The notes: generated by a model from the letters alone, not told the origin. A DNA stretch of 64,000 nt from Molossus alvarezi (GCA_037176705.1 CM073893.1:18538074-18602073), one strand, 5' to 3'. Positions 25,049-37,436 are shown, counted from the first letter of the stretch. Program-made: numbers and translations.

Positions 25049-25900
25049 CTTTGGAAATGTTTGCTATATAACTGATGTAACAATAATTGCAACTAAAGTA
25101 ATTTAGCAATAGCATGGAGTTAAACAAAGCCACTTCCCAAGATATAATATATAAACCTAATCTAATATAGCAATTTTATTTACATATGGGTCTAGCACTA
25201 ACATAAAAGCATTTCTATTGTAGGTTCTTCCTGATTTTCCACACTTCATCATCTCTCTTGGCAGGTTTAAATGTCTTAAAGACATCGAGCAGTGGTCAGT
25301 AACTTGCACTTCCCTACTTTTCCCATTCTTGGCTCTAAGGCTATTCAGAGTGTGGACAGCATAGTCAGCTCAACACAAAACACAAGTATTGTTTATTCCT
25401 TTATTCAAAAACTACTTTGGTCTTTCAGTCTTCCTTTCCATATCAGTGTTATCCTCTCAGTTCTATTTTTATACCCTGCCTAATGCAATAGTCTATTAAT
25501 CATACTCTTAACCTCTTATCTTTTCATGCTCCAATTCAATACCAAAAAATAAAAATAATAATTTTAATCAAAATGCTCAAAAACTTCAGTGGTGGGCTCC
25601 ACATGATCTATAATAGGATTTACAGGTCAATTAACACAAGTGATAAGGTAAATATCCAATCTGCCCTGGTAATTGGGAAAAAAAGAAAAAAAAAAAAGCC
25701 ACCATCTTTCCTATCTTCTCTACTTCGAACTGCAGGGGAAAGACTATAGAATCTAACAATTACCAGAGATACCCTACCTGCTAGAAATATTGTCGAAGGC
25801 CAGGAGGCTCTAGCCACTTGTAGCTCAAGGGCACTACCTTCACTATGAACCTGGTCATTACTCTTAAGACTTTGATGTAAATAAAAATAGCACTTTCTCA
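25049..25900. other. Intron 4, nothing confident
   Basis: AT-rich; 25560-25620 weakly resembles L2. No gene seen. Confidence 0.35.
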
Positions 25901-25904
25901 AAAC

Positions 25905-26305
25905 AAGTTTAGGAGCTCTGTTCTATAAGATAAAGCCCAAAGGCTGTACAGTTTTCCAAAGTTCTCCAATAAACCCCAATTTATCATTATAATCCATCTG
26001 CCACTATTCTCCCCAAGAATGATTCTCTATTTAAAATGCTGAACATTGCATCTCACAAACTGATGACCCCACATATGCTGGTGCCCTGACCAGGGATGTG
26101 TTCCTCCTCCTCTACCTCTGACCCATCAAGATGCAGCTTAAGTCCTAGCCTTTCATAACATGCCAACCAGGAGGGATCACTGTTTCTTCTCTAATCTCTT
26201 ATCACTTACAGCCTGTATCACTCATTTGATACTAGATGATGTGTTGTTATTTTTGGCTGCCAATAACTCCTTGAGAAAAAGGATTAGGGGCTATATTAGC
26301 CTTTT
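25905..26305 (+). mobile_element. L2 LINE fragment
   Basis: Order of L2-like blocks: ataaagcccaaaggctgtac, ataatccatctgccactatt, cttaagtcctagcctttcat. Diverged. Confidence 0.5.
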
Positions 26306-28696
26306 GTCCCAGAGTTTGGAGTATTTTGTTCTAGATCTGTAAAATATGCTGTTGATATTTTAATAGGGATTGGTTTGGGTAGTCTGGATATGTTAATGAT
26401 GTTAATTCTTCCTATCTATGAACACAGTATATGCTTGCACTTGCTTGTATTTTCCTCTATTTGTTTTTTCAATGTCCTGTAGTTTTCCGAGTACAGGTCT
26501 TTTACCTCCCTGGTTAAGTTTATTCCTAGGTATCTTGATTTTTTTGTTGCATAGGTAAATAGCATTGTTTTTTGTTTGTTTCTTTTTCTGAGAGTTCATT
26601 GCCAGTGTATAAAAATGACATCAATTTAGGGATGTTAATATTGAATCCTGCTATTTGCTGAATTCATTGATTAAATCTAGTAGTTTTTGAAGGAGTCTTT
26701 AGTGTTTTCTATGTACACTATCATGTCCTCTGTGAATAATGAGAGTTTTACTTCTGCCTTTCCAGTTTAGATGCCTTTTATTTTTTTCTTCTTGTCTGAT
26801 CGCTGTAGCTAAGACTTCCCAGTACTATGTTGAATAAGAGTGGTGAAAGCACATATCCCCATCTTGCTTTAGTTCTTAAGAAAACTGCTTTTAGTTTTTG
26901 ACCATTGAGTATAATGTTGACTGTAGTATGTCATATATGGCCTTTGTTATGTTGAGGTATGATCCCTCTTTCCCAATTTGCTGACAGTTTTTATAAAAAA
27001 TGGATGCTGGCTTTGTCTAATGTTTTTTCTTTATCTATTGATATGATCATGTGATTTTTATCTTTCATTTTATGTGATGTATCACATTTATTGATTTGTG
27101 AATCAATAAATTTGCATTCCTGGGATAAATCCCACTTGGTCATGGTGAACAATCTTTTTATTATATTGCTGGATCCGATTTGTTAATATTTTGTTGAGGA
27201 TTTTGGTATCTATGTGCATTCATGGATATGGACCAATAATTTTCTTTCTTTGTAGTGTCTTTATCTGGCTTTGCAATTAGGATAATGCTGGCCTCATAAA
27301 AAAAAAAATTTAGAAGACTTCCTTCCTCTTGAATTTTTTGGAATAGTATGAAGAGGATAGGTATTAGTTGTTTGAATGTTTGGTAAACACTCCCCTGTGA
27401 AGCCGTCTGGGAGTTTGCTGGGAGATATTTTTATTACTGCTTCAATTTCATTAGTTGTTTTTGGTCTATTCAGGTTTTCTGATTCTTCCTGATTCAGTTT
27501 TGGAAGATTGTATGTTTCTAGAAATTTGTCCATTTCACTCAGGTTGTCCAATTTGTTGGCATCTATTTTCTTACAATCCTTTGTATTTCTGCGGTGTCAG
27601 TTCTTACTTCCTCTTTTGTTTCTGATTTTATTTATTTGGGTCCTCTCTCTTTGCTTTTTGATGAGTCTGGCTAGAGGTTCATTGATCTTGTTAATCTTTT
27701 CATAGAACCAGCCTTTGGTTTTATTGATCTTCTGTATTGTTTTGTTAGTCTCTCTGTCATTTATTTCCACTCTAATCTTTACTATTTCCTTTCTTTTACT
27801 TGCTCTGGGTTTTTCTTGTTGTTCTTTTCTAATCCTTTTAGTTGTGGGATTATATTGTTTATTAGAGATTTTTCTTATTTCTTGAAGAAAGCCATTATTG
27901 CTATGAACTTTCTTCTCAGGACTGCTTTTGCTGTGTCCCATATATTTTTGGTTGTTGTGTGTTCATTTTCATTTGTTCCCAGGAAGTTTTAAATTTCTTC
28001 TTTGATCTCATTGATAACCCATTCATTGTTTCATAACATGCTATTTAGTCTCCATGTGTTTGGATGTTTTCGAGTGTTTTTATTGTAGTTGATTTCTAGT
28101 TTCATGCCATTTTTGATCTGAAAAGATGCTTAATAGGATTTTAATCTTCTTGAATTTGTTGAGGCTTATTTTGTGTCTTAACATATAGTCTATCTTTGAG
28201 AATAACCCATGTACACATGAAAAGAATATACATTCTGCTGCTCTGGATGGAATGTTCTCTAAATACCACTTAGATACAACTGATCTAGTGTATCTAAGAT
28301 CAGTCATTTAAGGCCACAGTTTTCATATTGATTTTTTTGGCTTGAAGATCTATCCAGTGAATTCACTGGTACATTAAAGTCCCCTACTATGATTGATTGT
28401 ATTGTTGTTGACCTCTCCCTTAAAGTCCTCCAGGAGTTTTTAAATATATTTTGGTACTCTTTGGTGCGTATTTGTTTACCAGGATTATATCCTCTTGTTG
28501 GATCCATCCCTGGAGTATTACATCATAACCTTTGTCTCTTGTTATGGCTTTCATTTTGAAGTCCATTTTGTCAGATATGAGTATTGCTACCCCAGCTATT
28601 TTTGGTTTCCATTTGCATGGAAAAAATGTTTTCCATTCCTTCACTTTCATCCTGTGAGTCTTTTGTTCAGAGCTGCATCTCTTGTAGGTAGCATAT

Positions 28697-28820
28697 AGAG
28701 TGTCCTCCCCTCCCCAAATGTATACAAGGCATCTGTTGATTCAATTACATTTTGAAAATAAAATGTATTTTAATAAACACTGGCTTTATAAGTATTCAAA
28801 GTTGTGTATACATTTTTTGG
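28697..28820. mobile_element. MITE (mariner-like ends) inside L1
   Basis: Foreign 124-bp segment between L1 bases gcatata and tgggtcatt. Near the ends lie ccccaaatgtatacaa (28712-28727) and, inverted, gtgtatacattttttgg (28804-28820). The gtgtatac core resembles mariner-type terminal repeats. It is absent at the equivalent L1 positions near 9520 and 42640. Confidence 0.6.
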
Positions 28821-29264
28821 GTCATTTTTTCTCATCCATTCAGCTACCCTATGTCTTTTGATTGGACCATTTAATCCATTTACATTTTAGGTTATTATTG
28901 ATAGGTACTTATTTATTGACATTTTTATTCTTTACACCTTTGTGTTTTTTTTTCTCTCTCTCTCTAGTTCCTATTCTGATTACAGCAGTCCATTTAACAT
29001 TTCTTGCAATGCTGGTTTGGTGGTAATAAACTTCTTCAGCCTTTTTTGTCTGGGAAGCTGTTTATTTTGCCTACTTTCAATGACAGCTTTGCTGGATAGA
29101 ATTGTCTTGGTTTCAGATCACTGCTTTTCATTACCTTGAGTATTTCATGCCATTCCCTTCTCGCCATCAGTGTTTCTGTTGAAAAATCAGCTGACAGGCT
29201 GATGGGAGCTCCTGTGTAGGTAGCAAATTGCTTTTCTCTTGCTGCCTGTAAGATTCTCTCTTTG

Positions 29265-29351
29265 GTCTACGGCCATACCACCCTGAACGCGCCCGATCTC
29301 GTCTGATCTCGGAAGCTAAGCAGGGTCGGGCCTGGTTAGTACTTGGATGGG
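29265..29351 (+). pseudogene. 3'-truncated 5S rRNA retrocopy with 15-bp TSD
   Basis: gtctacggccataccaccct through tacttggatggg equals the first 87 of about 121 nt of mammalian 5S rRNA with no mismatch that I can detect. It is flanked by the perfect duplication aagattctctctttg at 29250-29264 and 29352-29366. There is no A-tail. The host sequence is the L1, antisense. It lacks the 3' part of 5S and its terminator, so it is not a functional gene. Confidence 0.96.
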
Positions 29352-29387
29352 AAGATTCTCTCTTTGCCTTACTTTTTTGGCATTTTT

Positions 29388-29584
29388 AAAATTATTTATT
29401 TATTTTTGAGAGAGAGGAAGGGAGAGAGAAATTGATTGAGAGAGAACCATCAACTGGCTGCCTGCTTGCATGCCCCCTACTGGGGATTAAGCCCGCAACC
29501 CAGGCATGTGCCCTGACTAGGAATCAAACCAGGACCTCTCAGTCCATGGCACAACACTCAGTGCACTAAACCACACCAGCCGAG
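29388..29584 (-). mobile_element. VES SINE inside L1
   Basis: Flanked by ttttttggcatttt on both sides (left about 29374-29387, right 29587-29600). Contains gcaacccaggcatgtgccct and ends at ccacaccagccga. Confidence 0.9.
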
Positions 29585-31545
29585 TTATTTTTTGGCATTT
29601 TAATTATGATGTGTCTATGTGAGCCTCTTTGGGTTCTTCTTGCTTGGAACATTCTGTGCTTCCTGAACTTGTGTAACTATTTCCTTCACCAAGTTAGGGA
29701 TGTTTTCTGCCATTATTTCTTCAAACAGTTTCTCTATCCCTTGCCACTTTCTTCTCTTTCTAGGACTCCTATGATGTGGATATTGTTACATTTCATATTG
29801 TCTCACTGCTCCTTTAAACTGTCCTCCTGTTTTTAAATTGTTTTCTTTTTGGTTCTCTGTTTGAGTGATTTTTTTTTTCCTACCTTGTCTTCTAATTCTT
29901 TTATATGATCCTCAGCTTATCCTCTAATCTTCTGTTTATACTTTCCAGTGTATTCTTTATGTCTGCTATGTCATTCTTCATTTCCGACTGGTTATTTCTC
30001 ATAGTATCTATGTCTCTTTTCATGCTATTGAGCATCCTTATAACATTACTCTGAATGCTATATCTGATAAATTGATCATCTCCATTTCATTTAGCTCTTC
30101 TTCTAGAGATTTCTCTTGTTCTTTCATTTAGGGTTTATTTCTTTGTCTCCCCATTTTGGCTGTCTGTTTGTAATTGTTCCTATGTATTAGGTAGATCTGC
30201 TATGTCTCCAAGTCTTGGTAGGTTGGCCTTATGTTGTAGGTGACCCGTGGAACCTGGTGGCAGTCTCCCTGTTCATCAGACCTGGGTGTTCTAATAATGT
30301 CCTTTGTGTGAACTGTGTGGGTGCTCCTGCTATAATTGAGTCTTGTCTACTATTGTCCTGTTTGTGCATGGGCTTGACCCTCTGGTGGGCTGACAGTGAG
30401 GCTCAACCCCCAACACAGCATGCAGGCTGCTGTGCTGGTGCTTACTACACAGAGCAGAATTCATTTCAGCAGGGTTTGAAGCATGCCGATATCTCCCTGT
30501 GGATATACTGCTTGTAAAGCTTATTGGATCCTGCTCTGTTGTTGTCTAAAGCTGGCCACTAAGTTTATTTATTAGTTTTGGGCCTCTTCACAGAGTTTCT
30601 GGTGCAGGCCAATGTCAGATGCTGTTTGTGACTGGCCTTGAGTACCCTATTTGTAACTATCAGCAATCCACAGCTTGTGGCTCCCACTGCTGGGGCTGGA
30701 TGTATGTGGAAAGGACAAAGCTGTGCATCAAGGCCTGCTTTTACTAGCCCTGAGCCCAGGAGCTGGTCAGGCAAAGACTCAAAAGATTCTAGAAATCCAC
30801 CTCTGAGCATAGACTGTTAGTCTTAGTCACTTAATGAGCCTCAAGCTGCACTCCTCAGCAAGATGTAAACCTACAAGGCGGTGTGATAGGGCTTCCGGCA
30901 TGTGGGGCAATTGCTTCCTCCCAGGTTAAAGCTGCATTGATGCGAAAAATCTGCCTGAGAAAGACGACTTCTGCAGCATGGGGTAATAACTCAGCACAGG
31001 GATCCTGGTGGCTGTCCTCTCAGCTCTCTCCCCAGAGCCACCAACCCCAGACTTTCCTCAAGCAGCTCTAGTCCACTCTGCCCTCCCTCTGCCAGAGCCC
31101 AACATGAGTGGCTGCAAATAAAATGTAATGTGTTGGCCCTTTAAGAGAGTGCCTGTGTTTCTAGTTGCCTCTCCCTGCCAGGCAGAACCCCCAGTACTTT
31201 CACGGTCAGATAATATGTGGGCACCTTTCCCAGTTCTGTTACTCTGGGCTGGGTAGCCCAGCTTGGGGTTTAGACTCCAGATTTCTCAGGGGATACCCCC
31301 CACTTCTGAGATATCCTTCTGGAACTTCAGCCTCTGTCTGTGGGAGTCTGGCCAGCCCTCTTGTGCCTCTGCACTTCCTCCCAGTCCTGATGTGGGCTCC
31401 TATTTATGTCCTTGGTTATCAGGGTTCTCTTCGGCTACTCTTCATTTGGTTATTCAGGATGATTTTTCTACATTTTAGTTGTAATTCCAGTTTGGTCCTG
31501 AGAGGTCAGTGTAGATTCCACCTAATCTGCTGCCATCTTAGAATC

Positions 31546-31965
31546 CCTCTAAATCCCAAGATAGCTTATAAATAGCAGAAAAGTCTGCATACTTACTTGG
31601 GGGCAAAAAAAGAAGCATAAACACAAAGAGGTTTAATGAGTAGCCTAATATAACAGAGATTGAAAGCTATACATTAATTATTTGTGTTCCTCCTTCCAAA
31701 ATGTAGAGTAGTTATTGGGAGGCAGCTGCCCAGCCAGCAACTACAGTTCCCACAATGAATATGAACAGAAATGATGTATATGACTTCTGAGCCAGAATTT
31801 TTAAAGAGCAAGTATGCCTTTTCTATGTTCTTTTTCTGTCTGGATGCAGAGGACTCAAGGCTCTTGGGGACGACAGCAGTAATACTATAGAAGATGCCTA
31901 GGCCCTTGAATCAACCATATGGAGAAAGCTGACTGCTGTTCAGCAACATCTGCATTATACATATT
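31546..31965. other. Intron 4, nothing recognised
   Basis: Short intron stretch between L1 and Tigger. Confidence 0.4.
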
Positions 31966-31966
31966 A

Positions 31967-32468
31967 TAGTATCCCCAGTTTCTATGTGCACTTTCAATTT
32001 CTGTGGTTTCAGTTACCGACAGTCAATCATGATCCACAAATATTAAATGAAAAATTCCAGAAATAAACAATTCATAAGTTTTAAATCGTATACCATTCTG
32101 GGTAGCATAAACAAATCTTTCCCTGCCCCACTCCATCTTATCCTGGACATAAATCATCCCTTTGTCCAGCATCTCCACGCTGTATACTCTGCCTGCCCAC
32201 TAGTCACTCAGTACTAGGCTATCAGATCGACTGTTGCAGAATTACAGCCTCTATCACAGTACTTGTGTTCAAGTAACGCTTATTTTAACTTAATAATGGC
32301 CCCAAAGTGATGCTGGCAGTTCAGATATGCCAAAGAGAAGAGGAAAAATTCTTCCTTTAGGTGAAAAGGTATGTATGCACAGAAAAAAGCCAAAATATAT
32401 AAGGCTTAGTAATATAGCTTGAGGCATCCACTGGGGGTCTCCCCCCATGGATGAAGGGATACTACTGT
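31967..32468 (+). mobile_element. Tigger (pogo-like) deletion derivative
   Basis: tatagtatccccag at the left end and its inverted relative gggatactactg at the right end, with internal gtggtttcagttaccgacag, aaataaacaattcataagtt and cttaataatggccccaaagt. The last block is where the Tigger transposase reading frame begins; the frame is then deleted. TA flanks fit pogo-type insertion. Confidence 0.8.
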
Positions 32469-32644
32469 ATAGGGGTTATAAATGCCTAGTATATTAATCC
32501 ACTGAAATTTTAGTATTCTTTTTGTTATAGCAGTAACATTAGTCTACTAATACATAAAACATCATCTAACTAGTTAGTGACAGGCTAAGAAGAGAATCCA
32601 TGCTTTCTGATTCTTCTTATAGTATATCAAACTGTCTTTTATAT

Positions 32645-32700
32645 ACACACACACACACACACACACACATACATATATATATATGAGAGCGAGAGAGAGC
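32645..32700. repeat. (AC)n-(TA)n-(GA)n compound microsatellite
   Basis: AC units at 32645-32669, TA at 32670-32684, GA/GC at 32685-32700. It lies about 100 bp inside intron 4 from the exon 4 donor. Confidence 0.95.
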
Positions 32701-32805
32701 GTGAGCTATTTCTAAATTACCTCTGTGGTATTGATGCAACTTGTTTCCACTGACTGTTCTCAGATAAATGCTAGTACTCCCCAACAAAGCCTTATCTGCA
32801 CTTAC

Positions 32806-32983
32806 CATTTACAATCATTTTCAAACAAGCGGAACATGGTTTTCTGGAAAAATAAAGATCACAGTTTTTCAGCCTTGACCCATGTTTTATAAGAGCAATT
32901 TTCCCAGCATGTAACTCTTCACTCGAACAGTGAAGATCAACAATTTTCATGTTTTTCACCACCACAAGACCAGTTTTCTTCAC
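32806..32983 (-). CDS. CDADC1: CDADC1 coding exon 4, first deaminase-like domain
   Basis: 178 bp. Acceptor AATGTAG at 32984, donor GTAAG at 32805, ending phase 1. Encodes residues 86-144 of the N-terminal cytidine/dCMP-deaminase fold: KKTGLVVVKNMKIV, then the first zinc motif H110-A-G112 in LHAGKIALIKHG, then P134-C135-S-A-C138 in SRKPCSACLKM. The three zinc ligands His110, Cys135 and Cys138 are kept, but the proton-shuttling Glu of the canonical H-A-E motif is Gly, so this half is expected to be non-catalytic. The same substitution is known in other mammalian CDADC1 proteins, so it is a family trait and not damage here. The exon sits beside a CA/TA microsatellite (32645-32700). Confidence 0.95.
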
Positions 32984-33517
32984 CTACATTGAGATACAAA
33001 ATAATTTATTAGTTATATCATAACATGGATTATATTTCATTTATTAATAAAATGAATATTTGTTTAGTTCTTTATCTGAACATTTTAAACAAAAGTACAT
33101 TTTTCATTAGGTCCCCAAATTTTTTTGAATATTTAATGTTGGCTTTATAACAGAAATGTTCTAAGTCTAGGATATCTTAATCAATTAAGCATGTAATTAT
33201 CATTAATTTGTCCTAGTGAAAACTGAATACATTTTGACCTAGTAAAGGGCAAGAAGCAAGTCCATTTGACTTTTTTTTTTCTTATAGCATCTAGTCTAGG
33301 ACTATTTAGTATTAAGCTTCTAGATGGTCATAAAGAAAAATGTGGAAAACTGTAATTTTACACATGAATAAGTGAAGTCCAGAAAGTTCACATGACTTTC
33401 TGAAAGCCCCTCAGATGATAAAGGCAGAACTAAACCAGAGGCAGTCTTAAATTTTTTAATATTTAAAATATTGATTAAAATAAAAATAATTCTCAATTTC
33501 TTTCTTAACAATTTTTA
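32984..33517. other. Intron 3, nothing recognised
   Basis: AT-rich intron without a recognised repeat. Confidence 0.4.
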
Positions 33518-33518
33518 G

Positions 33519-33715
33519 CCCTGGCCAGTTGCTCAGGGGTTAGAGTGTTGGCCTGCGGACCAAAGGGTTATGAGTTCAATTCTCAGTCAAGGGCACGTAC
33601 CTGGGTTGCAGGCTCGATCCATGGCCCCTGTCTGGAGGAGGCAACCAATGATGTGTCTTTCTCACATCAATGTTTCCCTCTCTCTATCCCTCCCTTCCAT
33701 TCTATCCCTTCCTTT
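33519..33715 (+). mobile_element. VES SINE, 3' tail lost
   Basis: gccctggccagttgctcagg head, tgggttgcaggctcgatcc, a CT-rich tract. No A-tail. Confidence 0.88.
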
Positions 33716-33984
33716 TTACCACTATGGCAGTCTAGATTAATGTGGTTCCCTTCCCAGAAATATATATAAGTTTAAATATGTAGTCAGGCCCAAAATAATG
33801 GAAGACACAGTTCAGATATTAGAAAGGAAGAGCAACCTCAAAGCCAGAGAAGTTAGCTTCAGCCATCTCAGCAGTATCCCACCCACAGGTGGTAGATTGG
33901 GCTAACTCTGCTTTTAAGTCTCGGAGGCTGGGGACTGGCTGGGATTCTTAAGAGTTGTTACTTTAAACCTAAAGCGACCTTACT

Positions 33985-34070
33985 TAAAGAAATATTAGTC
34001 AAAAAAGCTGGTGTAACAATATTAATATCAGATAAAACAGACCAAGGTAAAAATCAGTTCTACGTAAGGC
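33985..34070 (+). mobile_element. Small L1 ORF2 fragment
   Basis: ctggtgtaacaatattaata and tcagataaaacagaccaagg resemble the L1 endonuclease region. Short and diverged. Confidence 0.4.
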
Positions 34071-34624
34071 ACAAAATAGTCTCTGCTGTTTTCACAGAGA
34101 AAGACTCTGAAATTAGGAATGTAAACAAGATCCTTGGGTTCTGGACTGACTATTATAATATGAGGGGAACTTGGACTGAGAATAGGGTATCCATGTTTCC
34201 CTACTCCCCTTCAACGGGATTTTACTCTACAGTTATCCCCAATAGGAAACATTTAAAATCACTTCAAAGATCAGACCAAAGCTATATTGACTAAAACAGT
34301 CAAGTTTCAGTTATGACTATAAATATTTGACACTATGGGGAACATTTTATAAAATGCCTTAAAAGGAATAAATAAGGTTTTATAGAATTCCTGGTCTGAG
34401 TTAACCATCTCCTAAACTATAATAACATTGAAAAGGAATACAAAAATATTTCATCTATAATATTTATATCTAAAATATTAAACATCTATCTATATTGGTT
34501 TTTTAAATAAACTTTAAATTTACCTTGACTTTGTAAATGCTTTCCCTCCCCATCCCAAAATTTTTAGTTTTATGTTCCTCAAGTACAAAGTATGTTAGTA
34601 TCTACTTCTGAATACTTCCAGCAA

Positions 34625-34844
34625 GTTTTTTTTTAATCCTTACCCGAGGATATTTTTCCATTGATTTTTGCAGACAGAGTGGGAGGGTGGGAGAGAGACA
34701 TCAGTGTGAGAGAGACATCGATCAGTTGCCTCCCACACAACCCTGACTAGGGCCGGGGATTGAACCCGCAACCCAGGTACGTGCCCTTGACAGGGAATCA
34801 AACCTGCACTCTTCATTATAACTTCTGGGCCAAACTGGCTAGGG
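34625..34844 (-). mobile_element. VES SINE, older subfamily
   Basis: T-run, ttaatccttacccgaggata, ccggggattgaacccgcaac, ending ccaaactggctagggc. Confidence 0.9.
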
Positions 34845-36486
34845 CAAGCAAGCTTTTTTTTTAAAATTATAACTTTGGAAAAGAACTGGTGAGGCCTTAT
34901 CAAAAGATCATACTGTGCTAGAGCTCATTTTATTAAACTGGGCCAATTGGGATCAATGGAAATGGCTGCAACAAAATTATTTTAGCTTTAGATACTCTGT
35001 TAAGCACACAGAAATAAAGCCAGAAACCTTGACTACTAAAGACTTAAAAAACAAAAATTGTTCCTTATAAATGGAAGCATACTCATTAATTTATTTTTTA
35101 TTAGCACGACATTTTTGGTCAAGTTTATTTAACACTTTTTTTGTCTAGAGTTATTTTTACCTCAGTATATTGTTTTTATTCTGTTTCTAGCTAAGGCCAA
35201 ATATCGAGTTTGAGACAAAGATTTTTTCCCATCCCAAACTTCAAAAAGCAAATAAAGCCTAAGTTGCATTCCATTCCAGCCCATCCACTTACTGCACTTC
35301 CCAGAAACTCCCAGAAGACTGAATCTTCAGAGTGAAATCACTCTTCTGGATCCTGATTTTACTTCCTTCCCTAACATCTTGCCCAGCCCTCTGCGTAACC
35401 CTAGTCATGGAGTTTTACATTAACACATAGGCAAATTAGGGCAGTTTGTTTTGTGTATGAACTAGTATATTTACTTAAATGGTGAGTCACTACTTTTTTA
35501 CCTTTGTTTTCTTATAATTAAAAATATCTAAATATTCTGAGACAAATTATTTCTATATTATTGTTGGGCATTTTAGAAAGTCTCCAGGAATATACATCAG
35601 AATCATTAAGGTAAGTTTTAAAAATATATATATGTTTTGTCTCCACTTTACACCCAGTAAATCAGTATCTTTCTGGCAAATGCAAAAGATTAAATAACAA
35701 GGATATACTATGCAATGTTGAAAAGAACAAGGTTCATCTTGTCAGGTCATGGCTTTGACTTTACCCTACCTACAAACCAGGAAATTAGCCTGTTACTGTT
35801 TCACGGATGCTGGCAGAAGGCATGAAACTCCTGGGTCACAGACGGAAGACTGTATCATTCACAACTCGGCAAACAGCATGAGCATCATGTTTGTGATGGG
35901 TTCCCCTGCCCACAAACCCCATGTGGGTCAGGCAGAGTGTCCCACATGGATTCCGGGACACAAAGTAGGTTATGTAATAGGAGAGGAAGACTGAGCTTGG
36001 AGATTGTTGTTTTATCCCAGACGGTAAGCAAACATACTCTTAGTCCTAGTAGGAGACGTTACCTCAACCCTCAAGGTTGCTTGTTACAAACACAACTCTG
36101 AGAAATGGACTAGGTAGAGAGAGGTTAGTCCTGACTATTTTAAACCAGCAAGATGTTGGAATTTGAAAGAACCATGGAAGAGATTCTCAACACATATGAA
36201 CTAATATGGAAATGTGTCATGAGGTAAAGGTGAACATTATTTTTTGAAGGAAGATGTGGGAGCATATTATAGAATAACCTGTGTTTTGTGTTTTTGTTTT
36301 TTGCCAAGGGGGGCATGCATAGTCCTGTAAATGCAAAGAAACTTTTTGGAAGAGTACACAAAAAACTCCTTTGGTAGTGGGAATAGGGAACTTGAGTATC
36401 AGAGGGACTTTTATTCTACTTCATAACATTCCTTTTGCTTTATTATGAACATATATGTCTTTTTTTAAAAAATCATAAACATTTAC
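34845..36486. other. Intron 3, mostly unique sequence
   Basis: Includes a possible MER5A relic at 35567-35680 (acatcagaatcattaaggta). No gene supported, including the 81-codon frame at 35749-35994. Confidence 0.4.
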
Positions 36487-36561
36487 CTGTTTTTTGTCAG
36501 TAGATACTCTGGCCATTTCTTCATTATCTTCTAAGGGTCCATGCTTTCCCTCTTCCTTTTG
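36487..36561 (-). CDS. CDADC1: CDADC1 coding exon 3
   Basis: 75 bp, exactly 25 codons, phase 0 at both ends, so skipping it would keep the reading frame. The acceptor ends TTAATTAG at 36562 and the donor GTAAAT begins at 36486. It encodes a highly charged linker, QKEEGKHGPLEDNEEM then ARVSTDKKQ, matching the linker before the first deaminase-like domain in mammalian CDADC1. No catalytic residues are present. The exon lies about 0.4 kb left of an old MaLR LTR. Confidence 0.92.
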
Positions 36562-36944
36562 CTAATTAAAAACAGATGAAGGGGAAACAGATTAGTACAT
36601 AAGATATATGAGTAATTCAATATATCCTATTTAAAAGCTGGTTTCCTTGGCGCTGAACCATTCATTTTCTTTCTTGACGAAACTGCATTGACTTCCTGCT
36701 TTGTTCAGGTTCGTGCTCAGACTATAAACAAGGCCTTTATATTCTGGCCCCTGCATACGTTTCCAAAACATAAAAGGACTAGAAATTATGGTCAGAAAAT
36801 AAAACTCTGTAGTTTAAGATTTCAGAGTTGGGGCAATCTTGAGCTACGGAAAGTCCAGAGTATGGCCATGGCTAAGAAGGACTAAAGGGAAATAGTGGTA
36901 AATTAACTGGATTTGGGAAGAAACTGTGTAGCAAAGGCATTAGA

Positions 36945-37436
36945 TGCGGATTGTGGTAGAAAGACCTTCCTATCCAACCCCTGGAGCCCATGGCTATGTT
37001 ATGTTACCAGGGCAAGGTTGCAGATGGATTTAAGGTTGCTAATTAAGGCTGCTAATCATCTGACCTTGAGATAGGGAGATCGTCCTGGATTATATGGGTG
37101 GGAGCAATGTAATCACAAGGTCCTTATAAGTGAGAGGGAGGCAGGAGTCAGTGTAAGTGATACGACTTAACACTCGGCCTGGCCATTACTGGCTTTGAAG
37201 ATAGAGGAAGGGGTTGATCCAAGGTGTGTGGGCAGTCTCTAAAAACTGGAAAAGGCAAGGAAACAGATTCTCCCAGAGCTTCCAGAAGGAATGCAGCTTG
37301 CCAACATTTCGATTGTTAGCCCAGTGAGATCCATTTTGGACTTCTAATCTCCAGAACTTTAAGCTAATAAATATGTTCCTTTAAGCCATCAACTTTGTGG
37401 TAATTTGTTACGGCAGCAGCAGGACACTAATATAGA
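36945..37436 (+). mobile_element. Solo LTR, MaLR (MLT1-like)
   Basis: agatcgtcctggattatatg, tgtaatcacaaggtccttat, ggaaaaggcaaggaaacaga, ttgttagcccagtgagatcc, ctaatctccagaactttaag and a 3' end ggtaatttgttacggcagca. This is the order seen in MaLR LTRs. No internal retroviral genes. Confidence 0.72.

Larger units (their letters stand above)
26306..31545 (-). mobile_element. L1, antisense, 5' end present but 3' end missing
   Basis: Right to left on the minus strand: 5' UTR starting near aagatggcagcagattaggt (31545), ORF1 (about 29600-30140), ORF2 endonuclease (SDKMDFKMKAITRDKGYDV at about 28500-28560) and reverse transcriptase down to 26306. The last third of ORF2 and the 3' UTR are absent. It carries a MITE, a 5S retrocopy and a VES. 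Confidence 0.85.

Noticed and set aside
29265..29351. Functional 5S rRNA gene
   Set aside because: Only 87 of about 121 nt and flanked by retrotransposition duplications.
35749..35994. 81-aa frame in intron 3
   Set aside because: No family resemblance, no splice or polyadenylation context; chance frame.
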